A DNA stretch of 64,000 bases from Alphaproteobacteria bacterium 46_93_T64 (lineage in GTDB: Bacteria > Pseudomonadota > Alphaproteobacteria > Sneathiellales > Sneathiellaceae): assembly GCA_002163135.1 (NCBI GenBank), contig MAAN01000027.1:1-64000 (forward strand). The letters are read 5' to 3'. The notes under the pieces were generated by a model, which worked only from the letters and a program-made list of their open reading frames with translations, was not told where the DNA came from and ran no database searches. The position numbers were made by a program, and so were the translations under genes. Every line of letters begins with the position of its first letter. Position 1 is the first letter of the stretch. Below are positions 27,165 through 35,142 of the stretch, in pieces.

Positions 27165-27211
27165 TTGTCTCTCAATTTAATTGATTTATCAGATTAAGGG
27201 TCTGGATTAAC

Positions 27212-27805
27212 TTATTGTTCCCCATAAATAATATTTTCAATTTCTTCTATGGTTTCAAGCGACAGGAGCTTTTCACCCAAAGCGTAAGAAAATCCATTTC
27301 GAACGAGGGTCAGAAGTTCTTTTTGGCTGCGATCTTTTTGTGTGGCAGTGTCTTTGTAGGGGCCAAAGCGGCGTTTTTTTATGTATTTTGCGGCACCAAT
27401 TTTATCGGTGTGCCCGCCCACATCTTCCAGCTCAGTAATAGCGTGATCGGAGTGGTTTTCATCGAGTCCCAATGTAAAGAGCTTGCCGACGATCTGGCGT
27501 TTTGATTTCCCTTGACGTGCCATGGATCTGGCTTTGCTATCAGCGTATTCTTGATCATCCATAATGCCGGCGCTGATCAGTTTTTCAATTTCCGTATCGA
27601 TGACCTTTTGTACCGTCGCTTCATCCAGATCATATAACTCGATGGCTTTTCGGTTCTTTGTGAATAAATGCCGTTGTAGTTTTTGAGTGGTCGTCGCAAA
27701 TCGATCAAGATAGCGCAGCGCCTGCTCACGCACTAATCTTGGGGTCACGTCCTTGGGCAGTCGTGGTTTTCGTTTCTTCTTTTCAGGTTCGTCAAATTCA
27801 TCCAT
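27212..27805 (-). CDS. recX: RecX-family regulator of recombination
   Basis: 197 residues with the three-helix-repeat pattern: VTPRLVREQALRYLDRFATT, TTQKLQRHLFTKNRKAIELY, KLISAGIMDDQEYADSKARS, MARQGKSKRQIVGKLFTLGL. The N-terminal DEPEKKKRKPRLPK is basic. RecX binds RecA filaments and limits their growth. recA is not in the window, which is usual in alphaproteobacteria. A small hairpin lies directly before the start codon where a ribosome-binding site should be. Confidence 0.85.
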   Translation of the reverse strand: MDEFDEPEKKKRKPRLPKDVTPRLVREQALRYLDRFATTTQKLQRHLFTKNRKAIELYDLDEATVQKVIDTEIEKLISAGIMDDQEYADSKARSMARQGKSKRQIVGKLFTLGLDENHSDHAITELEDVGGHTDKIGAAKYIKKRRFGPYKDTATQKDRSQKELLTLVRNGFSYALGEKLLSLETIEEIENIIYGEQ

Positions 27806-27820
27806 GGGTTATTTTAACCC
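27806..27820. repeat. Inverted repeat abutting the recX start codon
   Basis: GGGTTA-TTT-TAACCC is a perfect 6-bp inverted repeat with a three-base spacer, touching the recX ATG (27803-27805). No Shine-Dalgarno is visible outside it, so a hairpin here would shape translation initiation, or the dyad may be an operator. It does not match the alphaproteobacterial LexA box GTTC-N7-GTTC. Confidence 0.45.
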
Positions 27821-27877
27821 GTTATTCGATCAATTGGGACTGAAAAATCTACATTTTTATTTATCCGTCGAGTTTCT

Positions 27878-28567
27878 TCAAACCAGCACGACCTTATCGC
27901 CGAAGTAACAAAAATAATCAGACCCCTCTCGGATTACAGCCCCAGAATTTGCAAAACTATAATCGTCAGCAGTATCATAGCCTTGTGCATAGAAGCGCCA
28001 ACCATGCTGTTTCGTATAAATGCCAACAACATGGGTCATCGCTGCAGCTGAATATTCCTTCTCTACAAACTGTCGAACCGGTCTGTTTCCAAAAAACTGC
28101 TGCCGGTGTAGATCTTTCTGTGCCGCTGACAAATTATCTGCAATATGCATCACGCTTGCCGTAGCTCCCTCTTTTGTAAGGGCAAGAGTACAACCAGTTA
28201 ACGAATGATTGAACATAAACGGTCTGTCATTCCCCATATGAACGCCTATTGCTCTCCCCCTCATGTAGGGGAGATAATGCGACACTAGCGGGTGTGAGTG
28301 TTTGCTTTTTGGACCCGCCCTAGTTTCCATCGTGCTGCCATATAACTGCAGCTCCACTACACGCATTTCACTATAACTGCCATCTTGGTTTCGTTTTATC
28401 GCTTTTGCTTGCCGGCCGTTAATCATTCGTTCTACGAATGTAAATTCTCGCTCTTCTGGATCTTCAGTCTCAGAGGTAAACGGTTCTATCGCGTTGTGAA
28501 CAATCAAATTGTTCTGCAGAAAAGTCACAGGATCATTGATGAATAAATTGTTCAACCCACCGCTCAT
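27878..28567 (-). CDS. Uncharacterised protein with a CNF/DNT-like Cys-His dyad
   Basis: About 229 residues from the ATG at 28567 (GGA upstream); an in-frame ATG at 28582 adds five residues. I do not recognise a named family with certainty. No signal peptide or membrane span is visible. Numbered from 28582, the motif SLTGCT places Cys131 exactly 15 residues before His146 (VMH). The catalytic Cys866/His881 of E. coli CNF1 and Cys1292/His1307 of Bordetella DNT have the same spacing and a similar SGCT context. The C-terminal part (MTHVVGIYTKQHGWRFYAQG) is beta-rich, which would fit that compact sandwich. A glutamine deamidase or related cysteine enzyme is therefore a reasonable guess. The gene is monocistronic and divergent from mazG, with no obvious immunity partner. 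Confidence 0.6.
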   Translation of the reverse strand: MSGGLNNLFINDPVTFLQNNLIVHNAIEPFTSETEDPEEREFTFVERMINGRQAKAIKRNQDGSYSEMRVVELQLYGSTMETRAGPKSKHSHPLVSHYLPYMRGRAIGVHMGNDRPFMFNHSLTGCTLALTKEGATASVMHIADNLSAAQKDLHRQQFFGNRPVRQFVEKEYSAAAMTHVVGIYTKQHGWRFYAQGYDTADDYSFANSGAVIREGSDYFCYFGDKVVLV

Positions 28568-28741
28568 AACAATTCCAATCATTTAGAAGATGTCAAAATA
28601 TACGGTTATTGGACGACCATGATTTCGGGGCGTGACAAAAATTTGACTCAATATTTGAAAAAGCGACGACGATGCCTTGATATGTTGTGTCTGCTGAGTA
28701 CACTCTTGCACAAATTCAAATTACATTTTGAGGCCCGTATC

Positions 28742-29572
28742 GTGAGCATATCTGACACTCTTTCACCGATGGATCAATTGCTGCAAATCATGGAGCAGCT
28801 GCGCGATCCTAAAACCGGATGCCCATGGGATATCGAACAAAGTTTCGAAACCATTGCCCCGCATACCATCGAAGAAGCCTATGAAGTGGCTGAAGCCATT
28901 GCAGATGGTGATATGGAAGAACTTAAATCAGAACTTGGTGATCTCATGTTTCAAGTTGTCTTTTATGCACAAATGGCGAAAGAAGAAAATTCTTTTAATT
29001 TCAATGATGTAGTCGATGCAATTAATGCAAAAATGATCCATCGTCATCCCCATGTATTTGGCAACACAGATATCGGTAGTGCCGATGCCCAAGTCATCGC
29101 ATGGGAAGAAACCAAGGCTGCGGAGAGAGCTTTGAAGTCTAATGGGGCTGCCGAGCCGCATTCCGCCTTGCAAGGCGTGGCTAAGACACTCCCCGCCCTC
29201 ACACGGGCACACAAGCTTCAAAATAGAGCCGCCCGCGTTGGATTTGACTGGCCAGACACGCAACCGGTATTTGACAAAATCAGTGAAGAGCTGGAAGAGT
29301 TCAAGTTCGAGATTGAAACAAACGCACCTAAAGAAAATGTCGAAGACGAGTTTGGAGACCTACTCTTCTCTGTTGTCAATCTTGGGCGTCATATGGGGAT
29401 CGATCCGGAAGTGTGCTTAGCTAAAACAAATCGTAAATTCACACGCCGCTTTCAGCATGTGGAAGCCGCGCTGCATGAGCAAGGCAAAAAAACCGAAGAG
29501 AGCACATTGGATGAAATGGATGCCCTATGGAATCAAGCCAAAATGCTCGAAAAGGCATCCAAGAGAAGTTAG
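28742..29572 (+). CDS. mazG: Nucleoside triphosphate pyrophosphohydrolase MazG
   Basis: 276 residues from the GTG at 28742, with GAGG at 28730-28733; an ATG 41 codons upstream is in frame, but the extension is basic, unlike the family, and has no ribosome-binding site. Two MazG domains are present: LLQIMEQLRDPKTGCPWDIE, TIEEAYEVAEAI and ELGDLMFQVVF in the first, ELEEFKFEI and EDEFGDLLFSVVN in the second. The acidic EExxE/ExxD sets bind magnesium. The enzyme hydrolyses (d)NTPs to monophosphates and affects (p)ppGpp and damaged-nucleotide pools. Its 3' end overlaps hflX convergently by four bases. Confidence 0.93.
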   Translation: MSISDTLSPMDQLLQIMEQLRDPKTGCPWDIEQSFETIAPHTIEEAYEVAEAIADGDMEELKSELGDLMFQVVFYAQMAKEENSFNFNDVVDAINAKMIHRHPHVFGNTDIGSADAQVIAWEETKAAERALKSNGAAEPHSALQGVAKTLPALTRAHKLQNRAARVGFDWPDTQPVFDKISEELEEFKFEIETNAPKENVEDEFGDLLFSVVNLGRHMGIDPEVCLAKTNRKFTRRFQHVEAALHEQGKKTEESTLDEMDALWNQAKMLEKASKRS

Positions 29573-30882
29573 TCAATTGTCACTGGCATTTTTGCGATGC
29601 GGCCAAGATTTTCGACCGAAAACTTCACTTCCAGAATAACAAACTCTTCCTGATCAGTGCGATCAAGGACGGTTCCGTTTCTGTAGATCCACGACAGGGA
29701 TGCGCCATCTTCCGACGGCACTGTCACAGTAAGTATTTTCTGCTTGCTGGTGATTTGCTCTTCAACACGGGTAAGAAACGTCTCTACCCCCTCACCGCTT
29801 ACAGCCGACATGCCAATTAAATCAGGTCGACGATCGCACTCGTTCAGAACGATCTCTTTTTTATCGTCGTCCAATAGATCCAGTTTATTTAAAACCTCAA
29901 GGTAGAGACCTTCATCGCCGATATCGATACCAAGCCGTCTTAAGACGTTAAATACATCTTCTTTCTGTGCTTCTGTATCATTATGGGTGATATCGCGAAC
30001 ATGAACAATTAAATCTGCTTCTAACACTTCTTCGAGGGTTGCCCTAAAAGCTGCAATCAATTCCGTTGGAAGATCTGAAATAAAACCTACTGTATCTGAC
30101 AAAATAACCGTTTGTCCGCCCGGTAAGTCGATTTTACGCATGGTCGGATCAAGAGTTGCAAAAAGAAGATCTTCTGCAAAAACGTCAGAACTGGTCAAGC
30201 GATTAAACAGGGTTGATTTCCCAGCATTTGTATAACCGACAAGGGCAACAATGGGATAAGGGACTTTTTTACGCTTAGCACGGTGTAAATCACGCGTGCG
30301 GACAACTGTTTCAAGTTGGCGTTTTAGCTTAATGATCCGGTCATCAATCAAACGGCGGTCAATTTCAAGTTGAGACTCGCCGGGTCCGCCAAGGAAACCA
30401 GCACCACCGCGTTGACGTTCCAGATGGGTCCACGAACGGACCAAACGGGTACGTTGATAGGATAAATGAGCCAGCTCAACTTGTAGCACGCCCTCTTTTG
30501 TCTGGGCACGATCGCCAAAAATTTCCAATATCAACCCAGTGCGATCCACCACCTTGCAGTGAATACTACGTTCAATATTTCTTTGTTGAACTGGAGTTAC
30601 CTGCCCATCAATAACCACAACATCAATTTCATTGGCTTCGATAAAATCGCGGTAATCCGCCAATTTTCCACTGCCAAACAATGTTCCGGGTTTTGGAGCA
30701 GAAAGCGATACCGTTTCCGAATGTACAACATCCAGATTAATAGCCGCCGTTAGCGAAACCGCTTCAGCCAAACAGGAGTCTGGGTCGCGGCTGCTCTTCG
30801 CTTTGCCTCTTTTCAAATAAGGGTGCAGGACAAGCGCCTTGTCCCCGGAACGCGGAGACCCGCGTTCGTTTTCATTATCCAT
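29569..30882 (-). CDS. hflX: GTPase HflX
   Basis: 437 residues. The N-terminal HflX domain (KPGTLFGSGKLADYRDFIEA, then VVIDGQVTPVQQRNIER) leads to a glycine-rich linker GGAGFLGGPGESQLE and a G domain with G1 GYTNAGKSTLFN, G3 DTVGFISDLP and G4 NKLD. HflX binds and splits stalled 70S or 100S ribosomes. It lies 36 bp downstream of hfq in the same direction, the classical hfq-hflX pair. Confidence 0.95.
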   Translation of the reverse strand: MDNENERGSPRSGDKALVLHPYLKRGKAKSSRDPDSCLAEAVSLTAAINLDVVHSETVSLSAPKPGTLFGSGKLADYRDFIEANEIDVVVIDGQVTPVQQRNIERSIHCKVVDRTGLILEIFGDRAQTKEGVLQVELAHLSYQRTRLVRSWTHLERQRGGAGFLGGPGESQLEIDRRLIDDRIIKLKRQLETVVRTRDLHRAKRKKVPYPIVALVGYTNAGKSTLFNRLTSSDVFAEDLLFATLDPTMRKIDLPGGQTVILSDTVGFISDLPTELIAAFRATLEEVLEADLIVHVRDITHNDTEAQKEDVFNVLRRLGIDIGDEGLYLEVLNKLDLLDDDKKEIVLNECDRRPDLIGMSAVSGEGVETFLTRVEEQITSKQKILTVTVPSEDGASLSWIYRNGTVLDRTDQEEFVILEVKFSVENLGRIAKMPVTID

Positions 30883-30918
30883 ACTTTACTGTCTAATTTC
30901 TATCCCTCGAAACAGAGA

Positions 30919-31158
30919 TTACTCCGCAGATGGATCGTATAACTGGATTGGTGTCGCAGGCATTACCGTAGAAATGGCATGCTTGTAAACCAACTGATCC
31001 TGTTTATCACGGCGCAGCGTTACACAAAAATTATCAAATGCACTGATGGCACCTTGCAGCTTTACCCCGTTTACCAAAAAAATGGTTACTGGGACATTGT
31101 CCTTACGTACTTTGTTTAAAAATACGTCTTGAACGTTTAATGATTTTTCAGAGGCCAT
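30919..31158 (-). CDS. hfq: RNA chaperone Hfq
   Basis: 79 residues, the short alphaproteobacterial form. Sm1 covers [20 protein letters not shown] to [20 protein letters not shown], and the Sm2 motif is YKHAIST (KH pair). The hexamer pairs small RNAs with mRNAs; in this class it is needed for post-transcriptional control of nitrogen-related genes. It is transcribed with hflX. The 216 bp upstream to dat probably carry its promoter. Confidence 0.97.
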   Translation of the reverse strand: MASEKSLNVQDVFLNKVRKDNVPVTIFLVNGVKLQGAISAFDNFCVTLRRDKQDQLVYKHAISTVMPATPIQLYDPSAE

Positions 31159-31363
31159 TTAGCAGTCTCTTTCTTGTTATTGAAATTAACTTCCAACTTT
31201 TGCAGCTAGATTTCAAATTAGTAAATATGACTATTTTCCCAAAAGGCAAAAAAGTTCTCCTCAGATAAGGTTGTCGAAGGAAAAACACAAGTCTTTTCAC
31301 AGTAATTAATCAAAATAAGCGATCTTTCCTTTAAAAGAAACTAATTCTCGCAGAAATTGACCG

Positions 31364-31379
31364 ATTAGTACGTACTAAT
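31364..31379. repeat. Perfect 16-bp palindrome at the 3' end of dat
   Basis: ATTAGTACGTACTAAT is perfectly self-complementary with no spacer and overlaps the dat stop codon (31375-31377). It sits 206 bp upstream of hfq. No T-run follows, so it does not look like a terminator; a dimeric regulator site is possible. Confidence 0.5.
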
Positions 31380-32226
31380 TGTTCATATAGTCCATAAAAA
31401 TTTCTCTCAAATTATTTGAAATACTTCCAGGCTTGCCATTCCCGATGACTTTCCCGTCCACCTCAACTACCGGCTGAACGTATGAGGAAGAGCTGGTTAA
31501 AAACACTTCACGTGCGGTATGTAATTCATCGACACTGAAGGATCTGAGTTCCACTTTGATGTTATTACTTTCCAGTAGTTCCAGAAGGTCTGCACGTGTA
31601 ATACCAGACAGGATGGAATTACTGGCAGCACGTGTAATAAGTGTTCCGTCCTGATCAACAATCCATGCATTTGTCGAAGTCCCTTCGGTGACAAAGCCAT
31701 CTGCATCAACCTGAAATGCCTCGTAAGCTCCGTTTTCAACGGCTTCCTGTTTAGCGAGAATATTTGGAAGCAAAGCAACAGACTTAATATCGCACCGGCC
31801 CCAGCGAATATCAGGAACGGTAATAACAGAAACACCTTGCTCAGCTTTTTTCGCGGCTTTTTCAGGGGACGTCTTTTTCGCAGTCATAACGATGGAAGAC
31901 ATCGCGTCAACTGGAAACGGATGATCGCGCGGTGCAACGCCTCGCGTGATTTGCATATAGATCAGGCCGTTTTCAACGCCATTCCGGCGAAGCACTTCGC
32001 GCATAACCAGCTTAAGTGGCGCACGCTTCATCGGTTCAGCCATTTTAAGCTCATCCATGCTGCGCCACAAACGATCCAGATGACCAACCTCGCCAATCAG
32101 TTTGTTGCCAACGACCGGAATCACTTCATATACACCATCGGCGAACTGATACCCTCTGTCTTCCACATGAACTGCTGCTTCATTGTGAGGAACATATTGA
32201 CCATTTACGTAGGCAATTCTCGACAT
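31375..32226 (-). CDS. dat: D-amino-acid aminotransferase (class IV, PLP)
   Basis: 283 residues. The opening AYVNGQYVPHNEAAVHVEDR followed by GYQFADGVYEVIPV is typical of D-alanine transaminases. The PLP lysine is Lys148 in GRCDIKSVALLPN, and the cofactor-phosphate region is EGTSTNAWIV. It interconverts D-alanine/2-oxoglutarate and pyruvate/D-glutamate for peptidoglycan. It follows trkH by 12 bp, so it probably belongs to the ntr-trk-dat transcript. Confidence 0.92.
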   Translation of the reverse strand: MSRIAYVNGQYVPHNEAAVHVEDRGYQFADGVYEVIPVVGNKLIGEVGHLDRLWRSMDELKMAEPMKRAPLKLVMREVLRRNGVENGLIYMQITRGVAPRDHPFPVDAMSSIVMTAKKTSPEKAAKKAEQGVSVITVPDIRWGRCDIKSVALLPNILAKQEAVENGAYEAFQVDADGFVTEGTSTNAWIVDQDGTLITRAASNSILSGITRADLLELLESNNIKVELRSFSVDELHTAREVFLTSSSSYVQPVVEVDGKVIGNGKPGSISNNLREIFMDYMNN

Positions 32227-32238
32227 ATTACACCTGTA

Positions 32239-33726
32239 TTATCGACGCCAAAGCGCGGGATTTAAAAGAGCAAGAACGGCGAAAAACTCAAGCCGCCCTA
32301 GGAGCATTGTAAAACATAATAGTATTTTTGCTGTATCGGGCAATCCAGAATAGGACGACACAGCGACGCCGCCATCCGTAATCCCCAACATTGACACATT
32401 AATAGCAGCTCCTGCGTTGGCAAGATTAGCCATGGCGACGGCCAAAGACGCCTTTACGTTCAGACCGCTTAAACTAAGGCCAAGTGATATAATCATGATG
32501 CTAAAGATGTAAAAAGCAAAGAAAGCCCACACTGAGAGAATATGCTCTTTAGTTATTTTTTCTTTGGCATATTTCATTACGATCACGGCCCGTGGAAAAC
32601 TCAAGCTTTTTACTTCCGCCAGCACAAGTTTCATCAGCATGGCGATACGCATCAATTTAATGCCGCCAGCTGTAGAGCCAGTTGAGCCACCGATTGTCAT
32701 GGCGACAAATAATAAGAAGAGTGTCCCAACGGGCCAGAAACGCTCACCTGCCTCCGATATGGGGCTCATTGAGTATCCAGTAGTGGTTAAAAATGAAACC
32801 GTGTTGAAGATGCTGTACCGAATGCTATCAACAAACGAGATATTTGTTTCCACATTCATCATGATTACCATAAGGGCGGAAATCACAAGAAACACATAGA
32901 TCAAATACCTGTATTCCGGGTTATCAAAATAAGCCCTACGATCTCCGTTAAAGAACGCCCAATGCAATGCAAAATTTATAGCCCCTGCAAGCATAAAAAT
33001 AATCAGCACTAACTCTGTAAAACGGTTTTCAAAGAGCTCATGGCCCCCGTCCGAAACTGTAAAACCACCAGTGGAAAGTGTACTAAATCCGTAACAAAGA
33101 GCGTCAAAGGCTGAAAGCCCTGAAAGCCACAGTAAAACAATACAAATCCCTGTTAAAATCGCGTAAATACTCAAGATGGAAAGTACTGCATATCGAACGC
33201 GCCGTGATAATCTCCGGCGTGTACTTTTTGCAAGTGCCCGGCTAAGGGGGCTGCTTCCTGGTATGCTTATGGCTGTTGCCAAAATTGAGACTAAGATTAC
33301 AAGAGAAAATCCACCAAACCATTGTATCAATGCGCGCCACAAGATTACAGCTCGTGGCTGATCATCTAGTTTGCTCATGACAGAGGCACCATTTGTTGTA
33401 AAGCCTGAGATTGCTTCAAAATAGGCATCAATGGGACTAGTAACCGCCTCTCCAAGATATAGCGGCAGCGCAGCAAATAACGGGATAACCAGCCACACCG
33501 TAACAGCAACGAGATAAGTGTCACGGCGTTCAAGAGCTGTCGCTTCTCCGCGACTTGCGAATATCAATGCACCTCCAAAGAATAGCGTGACAATAAAGGA
33601 GGCAAAAAATGCTGCTGCCGTATTGCTTCCAACTTCGTCAAGAGCGAAGAGGCAGGGAATAAGCATCAAAGCAGAGAGCAATGATAGCGACCATCCCAAG
33701 ATTGTCATGACGGGCCCGAAATGCAT
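32239..33726 (-). CDS. trkH: Potassium uptake protein TrkH (membrane subunit)
   Basis: 495 residues with about ten hydrophobic spans in the four membrane-P-loop-membrane repeats of the Trk/Ktr family. The selectivity-filter glycines are in SGFTTNGASV, LSTGGFTVSD, FLTTTGYSMSP and NLANAGAAINV. The TIGGSTGSTAGGIKLMR segment is the intramembrane gate region. It forms the potassium channel regulated by TrkA, whose gene is only three bases upstream. Confidence 0.93.
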   Translation of the reverse strand: MHFGPVMTILGWSLSLLSALMLIPCLFALDEVGSNTAAAFFASFIVTLFFGGALIFASRGEATALERRDTYLVAVTVWLVIPLFAALPLYLGEAVTSPIDAYFEAISGFTTNGASVMSKLDDQPRAVILWRALIQWFGGFSLVILVSILATAISIPGSSPLSRALAKSTRRRLSRRVRYAVLSILSIYAILTGICIVLLWLSGLSAFDALCYGFSTLSTGGFTVSDGGHELFENRFTELVLIIFMLAGAINFALHWAFFNGDRRAYFDNPEYRYLIYVFLVISALMVIMMNVETNISFVDSIRYSIFNTVSFLTTTGYSMSPISEAGERFWPVGTLFLLFVAMTIGGSTGSTAGGIKLMRIAMLMKLVLAEVKSLSFPRAVIVMKYAKEKITKEHILSVWAFFAFYIFSIMIISLGLSLSGLNVKASLAVAMANLANAGAAINVSMLGITDGGVAVSSYSGLPDTAKILLCFTMLLGRLEFFAVLALLNPALWRR

Positions 33727-33729
33727 GGC

Positions 33730-35106
33730 TTAGAAAAATTCCAAACTAACAGAGAACATTTCTTCTACTTTACGAACTGCATTTCTAAGCGCAAAGATAA
33801 CGACCCTGTCTTTAGGTTTTATAATCGTACTTCCGCGCGGAATAACAACTTCACCATCTCGTAGAATTGCACCGATAATTGTTCCTTGCGGGAGTTTTAC
33901 GTGACGAAGTTCTTTTCCAACAAGTTTAGACGTTTCCAGAGCCTCTCCCTCAACCACCTCCGCAGCGCCATCTTGAAAGGAATGTAACCCACGAATTCTG
34001 CCTCGGCGAACATGTCTCAAGATTTCAGAGACGGTTGTTGCTCTTGGATCAACGACACAATCAATACCGAGACTTGTCATCAAACTTGAGAAAATCGGGT
34101 TATTGATCAAAGTAATAGAACTCTCGCCGCCCTGCCCCTTGGCTAAAAGCGATGCCAAAATATTCACTTCGTCATCATTGGTGAGTGCGACAACAGTTTC
34201 TGCACGGCTCACATTTGCTTCGCTCAAAATCTCTGGATCAAGAGCGTCACCGGCAAGTACAATCGCTTCGTTCAAGTGTTCTTGAATAAACTCTGCACGT
34301 TTTCTATTGAATTCAATTATTTTTAGAGACACATTTTTCATGTCATCTTCAATAATTTGAGCCAAGTGCAGTCCAATATTCCCGCCGCCAATAATGACAA
34401 TACTACGGGCTTCTTGTTCTTCATGGCCAAACAAGGGCATTGCACGGCTGACATGCCCAACATCAGCGGCAAAATAGACTTCGTCTCCCGGAAACATTTG
34501 ATCATTGCTGGTTGGAACAATCATATTACCTGCACGGTATATTCCAACGACAACAATATTCAGATCTGGAAATAGTTCTGTTAACTGTCGTAACGGAGTG
34601 TTCACAATCGGGCAGCTTTCGTCAAGCCGTACGCCAATTACTTGGACCTTACCATCACCGAAAGATACCATATCAAATGCGCCAGGCACTTTCAGTCGGC
34701 GGGCGATAGCATGTGCAACTTCTACTTCTGGAGAAATAATAACATCTATTGGCAGATGATCCCTACTGTAGAGATCTGACCACATGGGCTGCAGATATTC
34801 TTGAGATCGAATCCGCGCAACTTTTTTTGGAACATCGAACAAAGAATGCGCCACCTGACAAGCAACCATATTCACTTCATCACTGTAAGTAACGGCGATG
34901 AGCATATCTGCTTCTGCTGCTCCAGCTGCCTCTAAAGTTTCCGGATGAGCCGCATGACCAACCATACCTCGAACATCAAGCTCGTCACCGATTTTACGAA
35001 CCAGATCCGCGTCCCGATCGATAAGGGTTACTTCATTCCCCTCGCGGGCAAGTTGCCGTGCGATGTTGGAGCCAACCTGACCTGCGCCACATACGATAAC
35101 TCTCAT
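33730..35106 (-). CDS. trkA: Trk potassium uptake regulator TrkA
   Basis: 458 residues from the ATG at 35106, with AAGGAAA upstream; that is the length of E. coli TrkA, so an in-frame codon at 35127 is rejected. Two tandem halves each have a Rossmann RCK_N domain (VIVCGAGQVGSNIARQLA near 3; IVIIGGGNIGLHLAQII near 233) and a smaller RCK_C domain. NAD(H) and ATP/ADP binding by the cytoplasmic ring gates TrkH. It lies downstream of ntrX and is coupled with trkH. Confidence 0.95.
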   Translation of the reverse strand: MRVIVCGAGQVGSNIARQLAREGNEVTLIDRDADLVRKIGDELDVRGMVGHAAHPETLEAAGAAEADMLIAVTYSDEVNMVACQVAHSLFDVPKKVARIRSQEYLQPMWSDLYSRDHLPIDVIISPEVEVAHAIARRLKVPGAFDMVSFGDGKVQVIGVRLDESCPIVNTPLRQLTELFPDLNIVVVGIYRAGNMIVPTSNDQMFPGDEVYFAADVGHVSRAMPLFGHEEQEARSIVIIGGGNIGLHLAQIIEDDMKNVSLKIIEFNRKRAEFIQEHLNEAIVLAGDALDPEILSEANVSRAETVVALTNDDEVNILASLLAKGQGGESSITLINNPIFSSLMTSLGIDCVVDPRATTVSEILRHVRRGRIRGLHSFQDGAAEVVEGEALETSKLVGKELRHVKLPQGTIIGAILRDGEVVIPRGSTIIKPKDRVVIFALRNAVRKVEEMFSVSLEFF

Positions 35107-35142
35107 GATTTCCTTGCCCCATCCCAATCAGTTTGGGTGAAA

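Noticed and set aside
28619-28741. N-terminal extension of MazG
   Set aside because: The basic extension does not look like MazG; the GTG at 28742 has a proper GAGG and gives the usual length.
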